Shown here piece by piece: positions 26,036 through 34,919 of a stretch of DNA of 64,000 bases. The first letter of the stretch is position 1; each line of letters opens with the position of its first letter. A model generated the notes under the pieces. That model searched no databases and had not been told where the DNA came from. It saw only the letters and a list, made by a program, of their open reading frames with translations. This DNA comes from Pseudomonas thivervalensis (lineage in GTDB: Bacteria > Pseudomonadota > Gammaproteobacteria > Pseudomonadales > Pseudomonadaceae), in the NCBI RefSeq assembly GCF_001269655.1, contig NZ_LHVE01000007.1, positions 434,001-498,000 of the forward strand, given 5' to 3'. Both the position numbers and the translations under genes were made by a program.

Positions 26036-26042
26036 TGTTTCG

Positions 26043-26077
26043 AAAAGCCGGCAACCTTTACAGGTGCCGGTTTTTTT
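26043..26077 (+). terminator. Rho-independent terminator of yggL
   Basis: CCGGCAACCT and AGGTGCCGG form the stem around a four-base loop, and TTTTTTT follows. It starts right after the yggL stop. Confidence 0.92.
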
Positions 26078-26109
26078 GTGCCTGGATTTTTTGCTGTCTG
26101 TCAGGCCGC

Positions 26110-26186
26110 TATCGCGAGCAAGCTCGCCCCCACAGGTTATGTGAACGACACAAGTCCCCATGTGGGAGCGAGCTTGCTCGCGATGC
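26110..26186. repeat. BIME: inverted REP pair
   Basis: ATCGCGAGCAAGCTCGCCCC CACAG and GTGGGAGCGAGCTTGCTCGC GAT are inverted with a short spacer. The right arm ends only three bases from the benE stop codon, between convergent yggL and benE. Confidence 0.9.
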
Positions 26187-26188
26187 CT

Positions 26189-27379
26189 TCAGGCGCTACG
26201 CCAGTTCAGGATGAGCAAGGTCAATACCCCCGCCACAATCCCCCAGAACGCCGAACCGATGGAGAACAGCGTCAGCCCCGACGCCGTGACCATGAAGGTG
26301 ATCAGCGCCGCTTCCCGCTCCTTCACTTCGCTCATGGCGATGCTCAAGCCATTGATGATCGATCCGAACAGCGCCAGGGCCGCGATGGACAGCACCAGTT
26401 CCTTGGGCAGCGCCGCGAACAACGCGGCCAGCGTCGCGCCGAACACCCCGGCAATCCCGTAGAAGATCCCGCACCACACCGCTGCCGTGTAGCGTTTGTT
26501 GCGATCTTCGTGGGCGTGGGGCCCGGTGCAGATGGCTGCGCTGATCGCCGCCAGGTTGATGCCATGGGAGCCGAACGGCGCCAGCAGCAGCGAGGCGATG
26601 CCGGTGCTGGTGATCAATGGTGAAGCCGGCACGTGGTAACCATCTGCTCGCAGCACGGCGATGCCGGGCATGTTCTGCGAGGTCATCGCCACCACGAACA
26701 ACGGAATGCCGATGCTGATGGTGGCCGCCAGGGAAAAGTGCGGCGTGGTCCAGACCGGTGTCGCGACTTCCAGGGCAAAGCCGCTGAAGTCCAACAGCCC
26801 CAGCACGCCGGACAGCGCCGTGCCGATTAGCAACGCCGCCAGCACCGCGTAGCGTGGTGACAGGCGCTTGACGATCAGGTAAGTGAAAAACATCCCCAGC
26901 ACCAGGCCGGTGCGATGCTGGGTGGCGACGAAGATCTCGCTGCCGATCTTGAACAGGATCCCCGCCAGCAACGCCGCCGCCAGCGAAGCCGGAATGCGCT
27001 TGACCAGGCGTTCGAAACTGCCGGTCAGGCCGCAGATCGTCACCAGGATGGCACAGGTGATATAGGCGCCAATGGCCTCGCCATAACTCACACCGCCCAG
27101 GCTGGTGATCAGCAGCGCCGCGCCGGGTGTCGACCAGGCGATGGTGATCGGCGTGCGATAGCGCAGCGACAGCCCGATGGAGCACACCGCCATGCCTACG
27201 GAGATCGCCCAGATCCACGAGGAAATCTGCCCGCTGGTCAACCCCGCCGCCTGCCCGGCCTGGAACATCAGCACCAGGGAGCTGGTGTAGCCAGTCATCA
27301 TGGCGATGAAACCGGCGACGATGGCCGAAGGCGAGGTATCGGCCAATGGACGAAGTGGCGTGGTCGTGACTTCGGTCAT
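26189..27379 (-). CDS. BenE-family transporter
   Basis: An inner-membrane carrier of 396 residues with about 11-12 helices, of the benzoate:proton symporter (BenE/YdcO) family. Family features seen are SPSAIVAGFIAMMTGYTSSL at the N-terminus, ITIAWSTPGAALLI and the segment VAMTSQNMPGIAVLRADGY. No benzoate catabolic genes are near, so the substrate cannot be given, and other carboxylates or nucleobase-like compounds are possible. It is divergent from a GntR regulator of the purine cluster and its own downstream end abuts a REP pair. I therefore leave the symbol blank. Confidence 0.87.
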   Translation of the reverse strand: MTEVTTTPLRPLADTSPSAIVAGFIAMMTGYTSSLVLMFQAGQAAGLTSGQISSWIWAISVGMAVCSIGLSLRYRTPITIAWSTPGAALLITSLGGVSYGEAIGAYITCAILVTICGLTGSFERLVKRIPASLAAALLAGILFKIGSEIFVATQHRTGLVLGMFFTYLIVKRLSPRYAVLAALLIGTALSGVLGLLDFSGFALEVATPVWTTPHFSLAATISIGIPLFVVAMTSQNMPGIAVLRADGYHVPASPLITSTGIASLLLAPFGSHGINLAAISAAICTGPHAHEDRNKRYTAAVWCGIFYGIAGVFGATLAALFAALPKELVLSIAALALFGSIINGLSIAMSEVKEREAALITFMVTASGLTLFSIGSAFWGIVAGVLTLLILNWRSA

Positions 27380-27433
27380 GGTGGGCGGTGTTCCTTGTTA
27401 TAGATTGGCTGGGCTCGGGCGAGCCATTGCTTT

Positions 27434-27553
27434 TGTGGCGAGGGAGCTTGCTCCCGCTCGGCCGCGGAGCGGTCGTCATGCAGCCTGTTGGAGATCTGAG
27501 CGAATGCGGGGGGATTGCTTCGCAATCCAGCGGGAGCAAGCACCCTCGCCACA
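27434..27553. repeat. Inverted repeat of the GGCGAGGGAGC family
   Basis: TGTGGCGAGGGAGCTTGCTC CCGCT and the imperfect inverse AGCGGGAGCAAGCACCCTCG CCACA (one change) lie in the benE-GntR divergent region. Confidence 0.88.
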
Positions 27554-27644
27554 AAACCGAGGTTTAAGCCTAAACTCAACCCCATCATCGATTGCAATAC
27601 AGCCATGCCCGCAAACAGCCGTACAGTCGTGTTGCCATCAGAGG

Positions 27645-27654
27645 TTGTGTACAA
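27645..27654. promoter_or_regulatory. Candidate GntR operator
   Basis: TTGTGTACAA, an inverted repeat TTGT-GT-ACAA, lies 94 bases before the downstream GntR gene. It resembles the TTGT-N2-ACAA sites of FCD-type GntR regulators. It could serve autoregulation or control of the divergent transporter. Inferred from shape only. Confidence 0.4.
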
Positions 27655-27747
27655 TCGAGCTGTTTTTTACGCGATACTTGCCAGCGACCCGCTGTGCCGT
27701 ATTACAGTCACGGTCAATTCGCCGCAGTTCTCCCGACTCGAGTGCCC

Positions 27748-28512
27748 ATGAACGAACAGTTGCAGCCCCTCAAGAAACAACCGCGAGCCGGTAAAGCCGG
27801 CCGCAGCGGAACCCAGGACGATATTGTCTATGCGCACATCTTCGAGGCCATCCTCGAACAACGCCTGGCGCCCGGTACCAAATTGAGCGAAGAGGCGCTG
27901 GGGGAGATTTTCGGGGTCAGCCGCACGATCATCCGTCGGGCGCTGTCACGCCTGGCCCACGAAGGTGTGGTGTTGCTGCGGCCCAATCGCGGTGCCGTGG
28001 TGGCGAGCCCGAGTGTCGAAGAGGCGCGCCAGGTGTTCATGGCCCGGCGCCTGGTGGAAAGGGCGATCACCGAACTGGCGGTGCAGCACGCCACGGCCGA
28101 ACAACTGGCTGAGCTGCGGCAAATGGTCAGCGATGAGCGCGACAGTTTTTCCCGTGGCGACCGCGGCGCCGGTATCCGTTTGTCGGGCGAGTTCCACCTC
28201 AAGCTGGCCGAAGCGGCGAAGAATGCCCCGCTGATCAGTTTCCAGCGCAGCCTCGTATCCCAGACGTCGCTGATCATCGCCCAATACGAAAGCGGCAACC
28301 GGTCCCACTGTTCCTACGACGAACACACCCAGTTGATCGACGCCATCGAGGCCCGCGATGCGACGTTGGCCGTGGACCTCATGATGCATCACATGGACCA
28401 CATCGACAGCAAGCTCAACCTCGACGAGGAAAGTGCCTCGGATGACTTGCATGCGGTGTTTTCGCACCTGCTGCAGAGCAAGAAGCCGGGGCGGTCGACG
28501 GCCAAGCTGTAA
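27748..28512 (+). CDS. GntR-family (FCD) transcriptional regulator, purine cluster
   Basis: A regulator of 254 residues. The winged helix lies at about 25-95 (DIVYAHIFEAILEQRLAPGT, LGEIFGVSRTIIRRALSRLA, RPNRGAVV). An FCD ligand-binding domain follows at about 105-230, with metal-type histidines in FHLKLAEAAKNAP and MMHHMDHIDSKL. The ATG at 27748 gives a normal N-terminus; the frame is open upstream. In P. aeruginosa the equivalent gene is next to guanine deaminase and xanthine dehydrogenase genes. Here it sits tail-to-tail with guaD. A purine intermediate as ligand is a reasonable inference, not shown by sequence. Confidence 0.9.
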   Translation: MNEQLQPLKKQPRAGKAGRSGTQDDIVYAHIFEAILEQRLAPGTKLSEEALGEIFGVSRTIIRRALSRLAHEGVVLLRPNRGAVVASPSVEEARQVFMARRLVERAITELAVQHATAEQLAELRQMVSDERDSFSRGDRGAGIRLSGEFHLKLAEAAKNAPLISFQRSLVSQTSLIIAQYESGNRSHCSYDEHTQLIDAIEARDATLAVDLMMHHMDHIDSKLNLDEESASDDLHAVFSHLLQSKKPGRSTAKL

Positions 28513-28520
28513 CCTGGCCT

Positions 28521-28629
28521 GATCGTTCCCACGCTCTGCGTGGGCATGCCTCAACGGACGCTCCGCGTTCGGCTCTTGGGGACGCAGAGCGTCCCGGGCT
28601 GCATTCCCACGCAGAGCGTGGGAACGATC
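28521..28629. repeat. Long palindromic repeat (GATCGTTCCCACGC family)
   Basis: Same family as at 14716-14827: outer arms GATCGTTCCCACGCTCTGCG and CGCAGAGCGTGGGAACGATC, inner arms GGACGCTCCGCG and GACGCAGAGCGTCC. It separates the convergent GntR and guaD genes. Confidence 0.92.
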
Positions 28630-28646
28630 AACATAGGCGCTGAAAT

Positions 28647-29951
28647 CTACCGCTGATGCACCAATTTACCGGCCGCATAGGTCTGCGCCACCGTCCGGTC
28701 ATCCCCCAGCGTCATCAACACGAACAACCGTTCGGCAATGTCCTTGGCCTGCTTGAGGCGATAACTCAATAAAGGCGTGGCGTTGTAGTCCAGCACCAGG
28801 AAGTCCGCGTCCGTCCCCGGCTGCAACGTCCCGATCCTGTCCTCCAGGCGCAAGGCCCGGGCACCGCCGAGGGTGGCCAGGTACAGCGACTTGAACGGGC
28901 TCAACCGCGCACCCTGCAACTGCATCACCTTGTAGGCTTCGTTCAGGGTGTGCAGCAGCGAAAAACTGGTGCCGCCACCCACGTCGGTGCCCAATCCCAC
29001 GTTCACCTTGTGCTTCTCGGCCATTGGCAGGTTGAACAGGCCGCTGCCGAGGAAAAAGTTCGAGGTCGGGCAGAAGGCGATGGCCGAACCGGTCTCGGCC
29101 AGGCGCGCGCATTCGTCGTCGCACAGGTGCACGCCGTGGGCGAACACCGAGCGCTCCCCGAGCAGTTGGTAATGATCGTAGACGTCCAGGTAACCTTTGC
29201 GCTCCGGGAACAGCTCCTTGACCCACTGCACTTCCTGCAGGTTCTCGCTGATGTGAGTCTGCATGTACAAGTCGGGGTATTCCCCCAGCAACTGACCGGC
29301 CAAGGTCAATTGTTCCGGGGTGCTGGTGGGGGCGAAGCGCGGGGTCACGGCGTAGTGCAGCCGGCCCTTGCCGTGCCAGCGCTCGATCAGCGTCTTGCTC
29401 TCGGTGTAGCTGGATTCGGCGGTGTCGGTCAGGTAGTCCGGGGCGTTGCGGTCCATCATCACCTTGCCGGCGATCATCCGCAGGTCGAGCTTCTGGGCCA
29501 CTTCAAAAAACGCGTTCACCGATTGTGGATGCACGCTGCCGAACACCAGCGCGGTGGTGGTGCCGTTGCGCAGCAGTTCCTTGACGAAAATATCCGCCAC
29601 CGCCTCGGCGTGGGCCGGGTCGGCGAACTGGCTTTCGCAGGGGAAGGTGTAGGTGTTGAGCCAGTCCAGCAATTGCTCGCCATAGGCGCCGACCATGCCG
29701 GTCTGTGGCAGGTGGATGTGGGTGTCGATCAACCCGGGTGTGATCAGCGCGTCCGGGTAATGGGCGATTTCGATATCCGCCGCCAAGGTCGGCAACAGGT
29801 CATGGGCGTGGCCGATGGCGCTGATCTGGCCGTTTTCCACCACCAGCAGGCCGTCTTCGAAATATTCATAGGACGCCTCGATACCCACTTCGGCCGGGTC
29901 GGCGAGGCTGTGGAGCAGGGCGGCGCGGTAGGCTTTGCGTGTCAGGGGCAT
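28647..29951 (-). CDS. guaD: Guanine deaminase
   Basis: An amidohydrolase of 434 residues that converts guanine to xanthine, feeding xanthine dehydrogenase. The zinc-binding HxH appears as GLIDTHIHLPQTG at about 70-82. Further ligand regions are QTHISENLQEV, HGVHLCDDE and GTDVGGGTSFSLL with the aspartate that activates water. The start codon overlaps the xdhC stop by one base. Gene order xdhA-xdhB-xdhC-guaD on one strand makes a guanine to urate pathway. Confidence 0.95.
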   Translation of the reverse strand: MPLTRKAYRAALLHSLADPAEVGIEASYEYFEDGLLVVENGQISAIGHAHDLLPTLAADIEIAHYPDALITPGLIDTHIHLPQTGMVGAYGEQLLDWLNTYTFPCESQFADPAHAEAVADIFVKELLRNGTTTALVFGSVHPQSVNAFFEVAQKLDLRMIAGKVMMDRNAPDYLTDTAESSYTESKTLIERWHGKGRLHYAVTPRFAPTSTPEQLTLAGQLLGEYPDLYMQTHISENLQEVQWVKELFPERKGYLDVYDHYQLLGERSVFAHGVHLCDDECARLAETGSAIAFCPTSNFFLGSGLFNLPMAEKHKVNVGLGTDVGGGTSFSLLHTLNEAYKVMQLQGARLSPFKSLYLATLGGARALRLEDRIGTLQPGTDADFLVLDYNATPLLSYRLKQAKDIAERLFVLMTLGDDRTVAQTYAAGKLVHQR

Positions 29952-30808
29952 CAGGATTTCTCGGTAATGAATGAACGCTGGCTGCGGCGCGAAACCGGCA
30001 GCAACTTGGCAATGGGTTCGGCGCGCGAGGTGTGTTGGCCGAAGTCCGCGTTATAGGTGGCGATGATTTCGCCGGCGATGGAGATGGCGATTTCCACAGG
30101 CAACTTGCCTTTGACTTCGCCGATGCCCATCGGGCAACGCATGCGTTGCAGCGTGCTGCTGTCAAAACCACGATCACGCAGGCGATGTTCGAACTTGACC
30201 CGCTTGGTCTTCGAGCCGATCAGGCCGAAGTAGGCAAAGTCGTTGCGCTTGAGGATCGCGGCGCTCAGTTCCAGGTCGAGCTGATGGTTGTGGGTCATGA
30301 CGATGCAGTAGCTGCCGGCGGGCAAGTCGTCGACTTCATCCAGTGGCTCTTCGGTGACGATCTTGCGCACGCCATGGGGCAGGTGTTCGGGGAACTCCGC
30401 TTCCCGTGAGTCGATCCAGCGCACCTTGCAGGGCAGGCTCGCCAGCAGCGGCACCAAGGCGCGACCGACATGGCCGGCACCGAACACGGCGATCTGCGCC
30501 TGGACCTGGCCCATGGGTTCGAACAGCAACACGGTGACACCGCCGCAGCACTGGCCCAGGCTCGCACCGAGGCTGAAGCGCTCCAGATGGGTGTTCTGCT
30601 GGCCACTGGCGAGCATGTTCCGGGCGATTTCCATGGCCTTGTATTCCAGGTGTCCACCACCGATGGTGTCGAACGTCTGGCTGGCGCTGATGACCATCTT
30701 CGAACCGGCGTTGCGCGGGGTGGAGCCGAGCTCTTCGATGATCGTCACCAGCACGCAGGGTTCGCCGCGGGTTTGCAGGTCGGCGAGGGCGCTGATCCAG
30801 TTATACAT
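29951..30808 (-). CDS. xdhC: Xanthine dehydrogenase accessory protein XdhC
   Basis: A protein of 285 residues that binds molybdenum cofactor, supports its sulfuration and inserts it into XdhB. The N-terminal XdhC/CoxI part (LVTIIEELGSTPRNAGSKMV, IGGGHLEYKAM) is followed by the Rossmann-like C-terminal domain (IAVFGAGHVGRALVPLL, GLIGSKTKRVKF, PMGIGEVKGKLPVEIAISIA). It lies between xdhB and guaD, and a palindromic repeat of about 110 bases separates it from xdhB. Confidence 0.95.
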   Translation of the reverse strand: MYNWISALADLQTRGEPCVLVTIIEELGSTPRNAGSKMVISASQTFDTIGGGHLEYKAMEIARNMLASGQQNTHLERFSLGASLGQCCGGVTVLLFEPMGQVQAQIAVFGAGHVGRALVPLLASLPCKVRWIDSREAEFPEHLPHGVRKIVTEEPLDEVDDLPAGSYCIVMTHNHQLDLELSAAILKRNDFAYFGLIGSKTKRVKFEHRLRDRGFDSSTLQRMRCPMGIGEVKGKLPVEIAISIAGEIIATYNADFGQHTSRAEPIAKLLPVSRRSQRSFITEKS

Positions 30809-30823
30809 ATTTCACCTCGACTG

Positions 30824-30935
30824 CTCGTTCCCACGCTCTGCGTGGGAATGCATCTTTGGACGCTCTGCGTCCGCTCTTCAAACTTCGACGCAGAGCGTCG
30901 GGGGCTGCATTCCCACGCAGAGCGTGGGAACGATC
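30824..30935. repeat. Long palindromic repeat inside the xdh operon
   Basis: CTCGTTCCCACGCTCTGCGT GGGAATGCA and the inverse GCATTCCCACGCAGAGCGTG GGAACGATC, with inner arms GGACGCTCTGCGTCC and GACGCAGAGCGTC. It lies between the xdhB stop and xdhC start, ending one base before the xdhB stop codon, so any full-operon mRNA carries this very stable hairpin. Confidence 0.92.
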
Positions 30936-30936
30936 G

Positions 30937-33330
30937 TCAGACGATTTCGGCTTCAATTTTCTCAGCACTAACCGCCCTCACCCCCCGCATCTGCTCACAC
31001 CCCCACAACACCCGCTCCGGCGTCGCCGGCGCATCGATGTTCGGTTGCTGCCGGTAATCCCCCAGGCTCGCCACGGCGTCCTTGATGGCGCACCACGCGG
31101 CGATGCCGAGCATGAACGGCGGCTCACCGACTGCCTTGGAGTGGAACACCGTGTCTTCGGGGTTCTTGCGGTTTTCCACCAGCCTGACCCGCAGGTCCAG
31201 CGGCATGTCTGCCACGGCGGGGATCTTGTAGCTGGCCGGGCCATTGGTCATCAGCTTGCCCTTGTCGTTCCACACCAGTTCTTCCATGGTCAGCCAGCCC
31301 ATGCCCTGGATGAAGCCACCCTCGACCTGGCCGATGTCGATGGCCGGGTTCAGCGAAGCGCCGACGTCGTGGAGGATGTCGGTGCGCAGCATCTTGTACT
31401 CGCCGGTCAGGGTGTCGACGATCACCTCGGCACACGCTGCGCCATAGGCGTAGTAGTAGAACGGCCGACCACGGGCCTGGCTGCGGTCGTAGTAGATTTT
31501 CGGGGTCTTGTAGAAGCCGGTGCTCGACAGCGAGACCTGGGCGAAATACGCCTGTTGCACCAGCGCTTCGAAGGTCAGGATGTGATCGCGCACCCGCACA
31601 TGGCCGTTGTGAAATGCCACGTCTTCTTCGCTGACCTTGTACTGCCGCGCGGCAAATTCCACCAGGCGGCGCTTGATGATTTCGGCGGCATTCTGGGCTG
31701 CCTTGCCGTTCAGGTCGGCGCCACTGGAAGCGGCGGTGGGCGAGGTGTTCGGTACTTTGTCGGTATTGGTCGCGGTGATCTGCACGCGGTCCATTTCTAC
31801 CTGGAACACCTCGGCCACCACTTGGGCGACCTTGGTGTTCAGGCCCTGGCCCATTTCCGTGCCGCCATGGTTGAGGTGGATGCTGCCGTCGGTGTAGACG
31901 TGGATCAAGGCGCCGGCCTGGTTGAGGAAGCTGGCGGTGAACGAAATGCCGAATTTCACCGGGGTCAGCGCCAGGCCTTTCTTCAGGACCGGACTGTTGG
32001 CGTTGTAGCGGCGGATCGCTTCACGGCGTTCGGCGTACTGGCTGCTTTGTTCAAGCTCGGCGGTCATTTCCTCGAGCATGTTGTGTTCGACGGTCTGGTA
32101 GTAATGGGTGACGTTGCGCTCGGTCTTGCCGTAGTAGTTGGCCTTGCGCACCGCCAGCGGATCGAGCCCCAGGTGCCGGGCGATGGCATCCATCACCTCT
32201 TCGATGGCGACCATGCCTTGGGGGCCGCCGAAACCCCGGTAGGCGGTGTTCGACGCGGTGTTGGTCTTGCAGCGGTGGCCGTTGATGGTTGCATCGCCCA
32301 AGTAGTAGGCATTGTCAGCATGGAACATTGCCCGGTCGACGATCGAGGCCGACAAATCCGGCGAGCAGCCACAATTGCCGGCCAGTTCCAGGGCGATGCC
32401 ATGCAGGCGGCCGGTGCTGTCGAAGCCGACGTCGTATTCGATGTAGAAGGGGTGGCGCTTGCCGGTCATCAGCATGTCTTCGACGCGGGGCAGGCGCATC
32501 TTGGTCGGCTGGCCAGTGAGGTGCGCGATCACGGCGCACAGGCACGCCGGGCTGGCGGCCTGGGTTTCCTTGCCACCGAACCCACCGCCCATGCGGCGCA
32601 TGTCCACCACGACTTTGTTCATCGACACGCCCAGCACTTCGGCCACCAGTTTCTGCACTTCGGTGGGGTTCTGGGTCGAACAGTAGACGATCATGCCGCC
32701 GTCTTCGGTGGGCATCACCGAGGAAATCTGGGTTTCCAGGTAAAAGTGTTCCTGGCCGCCGATGTGCAGCGAACCCTGGATGCGATGCTCGGCGCTCGCC
32801 AGCGCCGTGGCCGAATCGCCGCGCTGGTGGGTGTGACTGTCGAGCACGAAGTGCCGCTTGCGCAGGGCCTCGACCACGTCCAGCACCGGTTCCAGGTCTT
32901 CATATTCGATGATCGCGGCCATGGCCGCCTTGCGTGCCGTCTCCAGATCCTTGGCGGCCACGGCCAGCACCGGTTGGCCGACGAACTGCACGTCATCGAT
33001 GGCCAGCAGCGGGTCGCCGGGCAGCAGCGGGCCGATGTCCTTCAGGCCCGGAATGTCTGCATGGGTGATGGCGATGCGCACGCCTTCGAAGGCGTAGCAG
33101 GGCGCGGTATCGATGCGGATGATCCGGGCGTGGGCGCGGTCTGACAGCCGGGCATAGACGTGCAACTGGTTGGGGAATTCCAGGCGATCATCGATGTACT
33201 GCGCTTCGCCGGACACGTGTTTGGCGGCGCTGTCGTGCTTGACGCTGCGGCCCACGCCGGTGGTCAGGTCGCGGGCGAACAGCTCGGCCAGTTCGGCCTG
33301 GGTCTTCTCTACGGCGTGATGGTTAGACAT
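30937..33330 (-). CDS. xdhB: Xanthine dehydrogenase, molybdopterin subunit XdhB
   Basis: The large subunit, 797 residues, oxidises hypoxanthine and xanthine at the molybdenum centre. Visible are the N-terminal hammerhead (SGEAQYIDDRLEFPNQLH), the molybdopterin-binding region with RMGGGFGGKETQ and AYRGFGGPQGM (substrate arginine region), GTEMGQGLNTKV, and the catalytic glutamate segment KAVGEPPFMLGIA near the C-terminus. Its ATG lies inside the end of xdhA with an eight-base overlap, so translation is coupled. It forms a complex with XdhA and is matured by XdhC. Confidence 0.96.
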   Translation of the reverse strand: MSNHHAVEKTQAELAELFARDLTTGVGRSVKHDSAAKHVSGEAQYIDDRLEFPNQLHVYARLSDRAHARIIRIDTAPCYAFEGVRIAITHADIPGLKDIGPLLPGDPLLAIDDVQFVGQPVLAVAAKDLETARKAAMAAIIEYEDLEPVLDVVEALRKRHFVLDSHTHQRGDSATALASAEHRIQGSLHIGGQEHFYLETQISSVMPTEDGGMIVYCSTQNPTEVQKLVAEVLGVSMNKVVVDMRRMGGGFGGKETQAASPACLCAVIAHLTGQPTKMRLPRVEDMLMTGKRHPFYIEYDVGFDSTGRLHGIALELAGNCGCSPDLSASIVDRAMFHADNAYYLGDATINGHRCKTNTASNTAYRGFGGPQGMVAIEEVMDAIARHLGLDPLAVRKANYYGKTERNVTHYYQTVEHNMLEEMTAELEQSSQYAERREAIRRYNANSPVLKKGLALTPVKFGISFTASFLNQAGALIHVYTDGSIHLNHGGTEMGQGLNTKVAQVVAEVFQVEMDRVQITATNTDKVPNTSPTAASSGADLNGKAAQNAAEIIKRRLVEFAARQYKVSEEDVAFHNGHVRVRDHILTFEALVQQAYFAQVSLSSTGFYKTPKIYYDRSQARGRPFYYYAYGAACAEVIVDTLTGEYKMLRTDILHDVGASLNPAIDIGQVEGGFIQGMGWLTMEELVWNDKGKLMTNGPASYKIPAVADMPLDLRVRLVENRKNPEDTVFHSKAVGEPPFMLGIAAWCAIKDAVASLGDYRQQPNIDAPATPERVLWGCEQMRGVRAVSAEKIEAEIV

Positions 33331-34777
33331 AAGCGGTCACCCGAGTCTCGATGTGCGGCGTTTGCAGTTCGATGAAGTATTTGCGCAACAGGTTGCGGGC
33401 GCTGAGCAGGCGGTATTCCTTGCTGGCGCGGAAGTCCGACAGTGGCGTGAAGTCCTCGGCCAGGGCGGCGCAGGCGCGTTCGACGGTGCTGTCGGTCCAC
33501 GGCGCGCCGATCAATGCGGCTTCACAATGCTTGGCGCGTTTCGGTGTGGCGGCCATGCCGCCGAAGGCCACGCGGGCATCACGGACCACGCCATTGTCGA
33601 TGCGCAGGTTGAACGCCGCGCACACCGCGGAAATATCGTCGTCCAGGCGCTTGGACACCTTGTAGGCACGGAACGCCTGTTCGGCACTGGCCCGGGGCAC
33701 GATGATCTTTTCGATGAACTCGCTTTCCTGACGGGCGGTGACCCGGTAGTCGATGAAATAGTCTTCCAGGGCCAGGGTACGACGGGTCTGGCCCTTGCAC
33801 AGCACGATTTGCGCGCCGAGAGCAATCAGCAGGGGCGGCGAGTCGCCAATCGGTGAGGCGTTGCCGATGTTGCCGCCCAGGGTGCCCTGGTTGCGGATCT
33901 GCAGCGAGGCGAAGCGTTGCAACAGTTCGCCGAAGTCCGGGTATTCGGCGTCCAGGGCCTCGTAGCAATCGGAGAGGGCGGTGGCGGCGCCGATCTCCAG
34001 GCGATCGTCGAAACGCTCGATGCGCTTGAGTTCGGCGACGTTGCCCACGTAGATCATCACCGGCAGGGAGCGGTGAAATTGCGTGACTTCCAGGGCCAGG
34101 TCCGTGCCGCCGGCCAGCAGGCGCGCCTGGGGATAGGCGTCGTAGAGATCGGCCAAGTCGGCCACGGTCAGCGGCACCAGGCAACGTTTGTCGCCGCTGT
34201 TGAGCTCACCGGTCTCGGTCGGAGCGATGGCTTTGAGTCGGGCGATGGTCTCGGCCTCGCGGGCGTCGAACTGGTCGGGCTGCTTGCCGCAGCAGGCCTG
34301 CTCGGCGGCGGCCAGGATTGGCCGGTAGCCGGTGCAACGGCAGAGGTTGCCGGCCAAGGCTTCATGGGCCTGGTGAGCGTCGGGTTGCTCGCTGTTCTTT
34401 TGCAGGGCGAACAACGACATGACGAAGCCCGGCGTGCAGAAACCGCATTGCGAACCGTGGCAATCGACCATCGCCTGCTGGACGCTGTGCAGTTGCCCCT
34501 GGTGCTTGAGGTCTTCGACGCTGATCAGTTGCTTGCCGTGCAGGGACGAGACAAAGGTCAGGCACGAGTTGAGGCTGCGGTAGCGAATGCGTTCGCGGCC
34601 ATCCGCGTCTGTTTCCAGTTCGCTCACCACCACGGTGCACGCACCACAGTCGCCGCTGGCGCAGCCTTCCTTGGTGCCGGGTTTACCAACGTGTTCGCGC
34701 AAATAGTTGAGCACGGTCAGGTTCGGGTCCAGGGCGTGCTCGCTACGGAGTTCCTGGTTGAGTAAAAACTGGATCAC
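33323..34777 (-). CDS. xdhA: Xanthine dehydrogenase, FeS/FAD subunit XdhA
   Basis: The small subunit, 484 residues. A plant-type [2Fe-2S] ferredoxin domain (CASGDCGACTVV) and a second, helical [2Fe-2S] domain (CGFCTPGFVMS, CRCTGYRPI) cover the first ~170 residues. The FAD-binding domain (LLAGGTDLALEV, LGGNIGNASPIGDSPP) and its C-terminal part follow. I choose the GTG at 34777 because it has GAGG seven bases upstream and gives the family N-terminus IQFLLNQELRSEHALDPNLT. The longer frame would start within the promoter and operator region. It leads the xdhA-xdhB-xdhC-guaD operon. Confidence 0.93.
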   Translation of the reverse strand: MIQFLLNQELRSEHALDPNLTVLNYLREHVGKPGTKEGCASGDCGACTVVVSELETDADGRERIRYRSLNSCLTFVSSLHGKQLISVEDLKHQGQLHSVQQAMVDCHGSQCGFCTPGFVMSLFALQKNSEQPDAHQAHEALAGNLCRCTGYRPILAAAEQACCGKQPDQFDAREAETIARLKAIAPTETGELNSGDKRCLVPLTVADLADLYDAYPQARLLAGGTDLALEVTQFHRSLPVMIYVGNVAELKRIERFDDRLEIGAATALSDCYEALDAEYPDFGELLQRFASLQIRNQGTLGGNIGNASPIGDSPPLLIALGAQIVLCKGQTRRTLALEDYFIDYRVTARQESEFIEKIIVPRASAEQAFRAYKVSKRLDDDISAVCAAFNLRIDNGVVRDARVAFGGMAATPKRAKHCEAALIGAPWTDSTVERACAALAEDFTPLSDFRASKEYRLLSARNLLRKYFIELQTPHIETRVTAYV

Positions 34778-34821
34778 GGAAGGCCTCGCAGACTCATTAT
34801 TGTTGTATCGACGTGGGCCTG

Positions 34822-34872
34822 AATTTATCAGGTCTGACTTTTCGGTCAACGATTTTCTGACTTAAGGGTCAA
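34822..34872 (-). promoter_or_regulatory. xdhA promoter with tandem operator-like sites
   Basis: On the minus strand a -35-like TTGACC (34844-34849) and a -10-like TAAATT (34822-34827) are 16 bases apart. Two copies of TTGACC-N3-AAGTCAGA occupy 34833-34849 and 34856-34872 at a 23-base period. Each holds the inverted pair TGAC-N6-GTCA. The nearer copy covers the -35 box. A GntR-type regulator (either neighbour) is the natural candidate to bind, by inference. Confidence 0.6.
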
Positions 34873-34919
34873 GAAAATCCATCTGGTCGATAAACAACGT
34901 GCTATGGACACTGTAGAAC

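Noticed and set aside
30856..33144. Plus-strand open frame of 762 codons
   Set aside because: Antisense to xdhB and starting inside a palindromic repeat; no domain.
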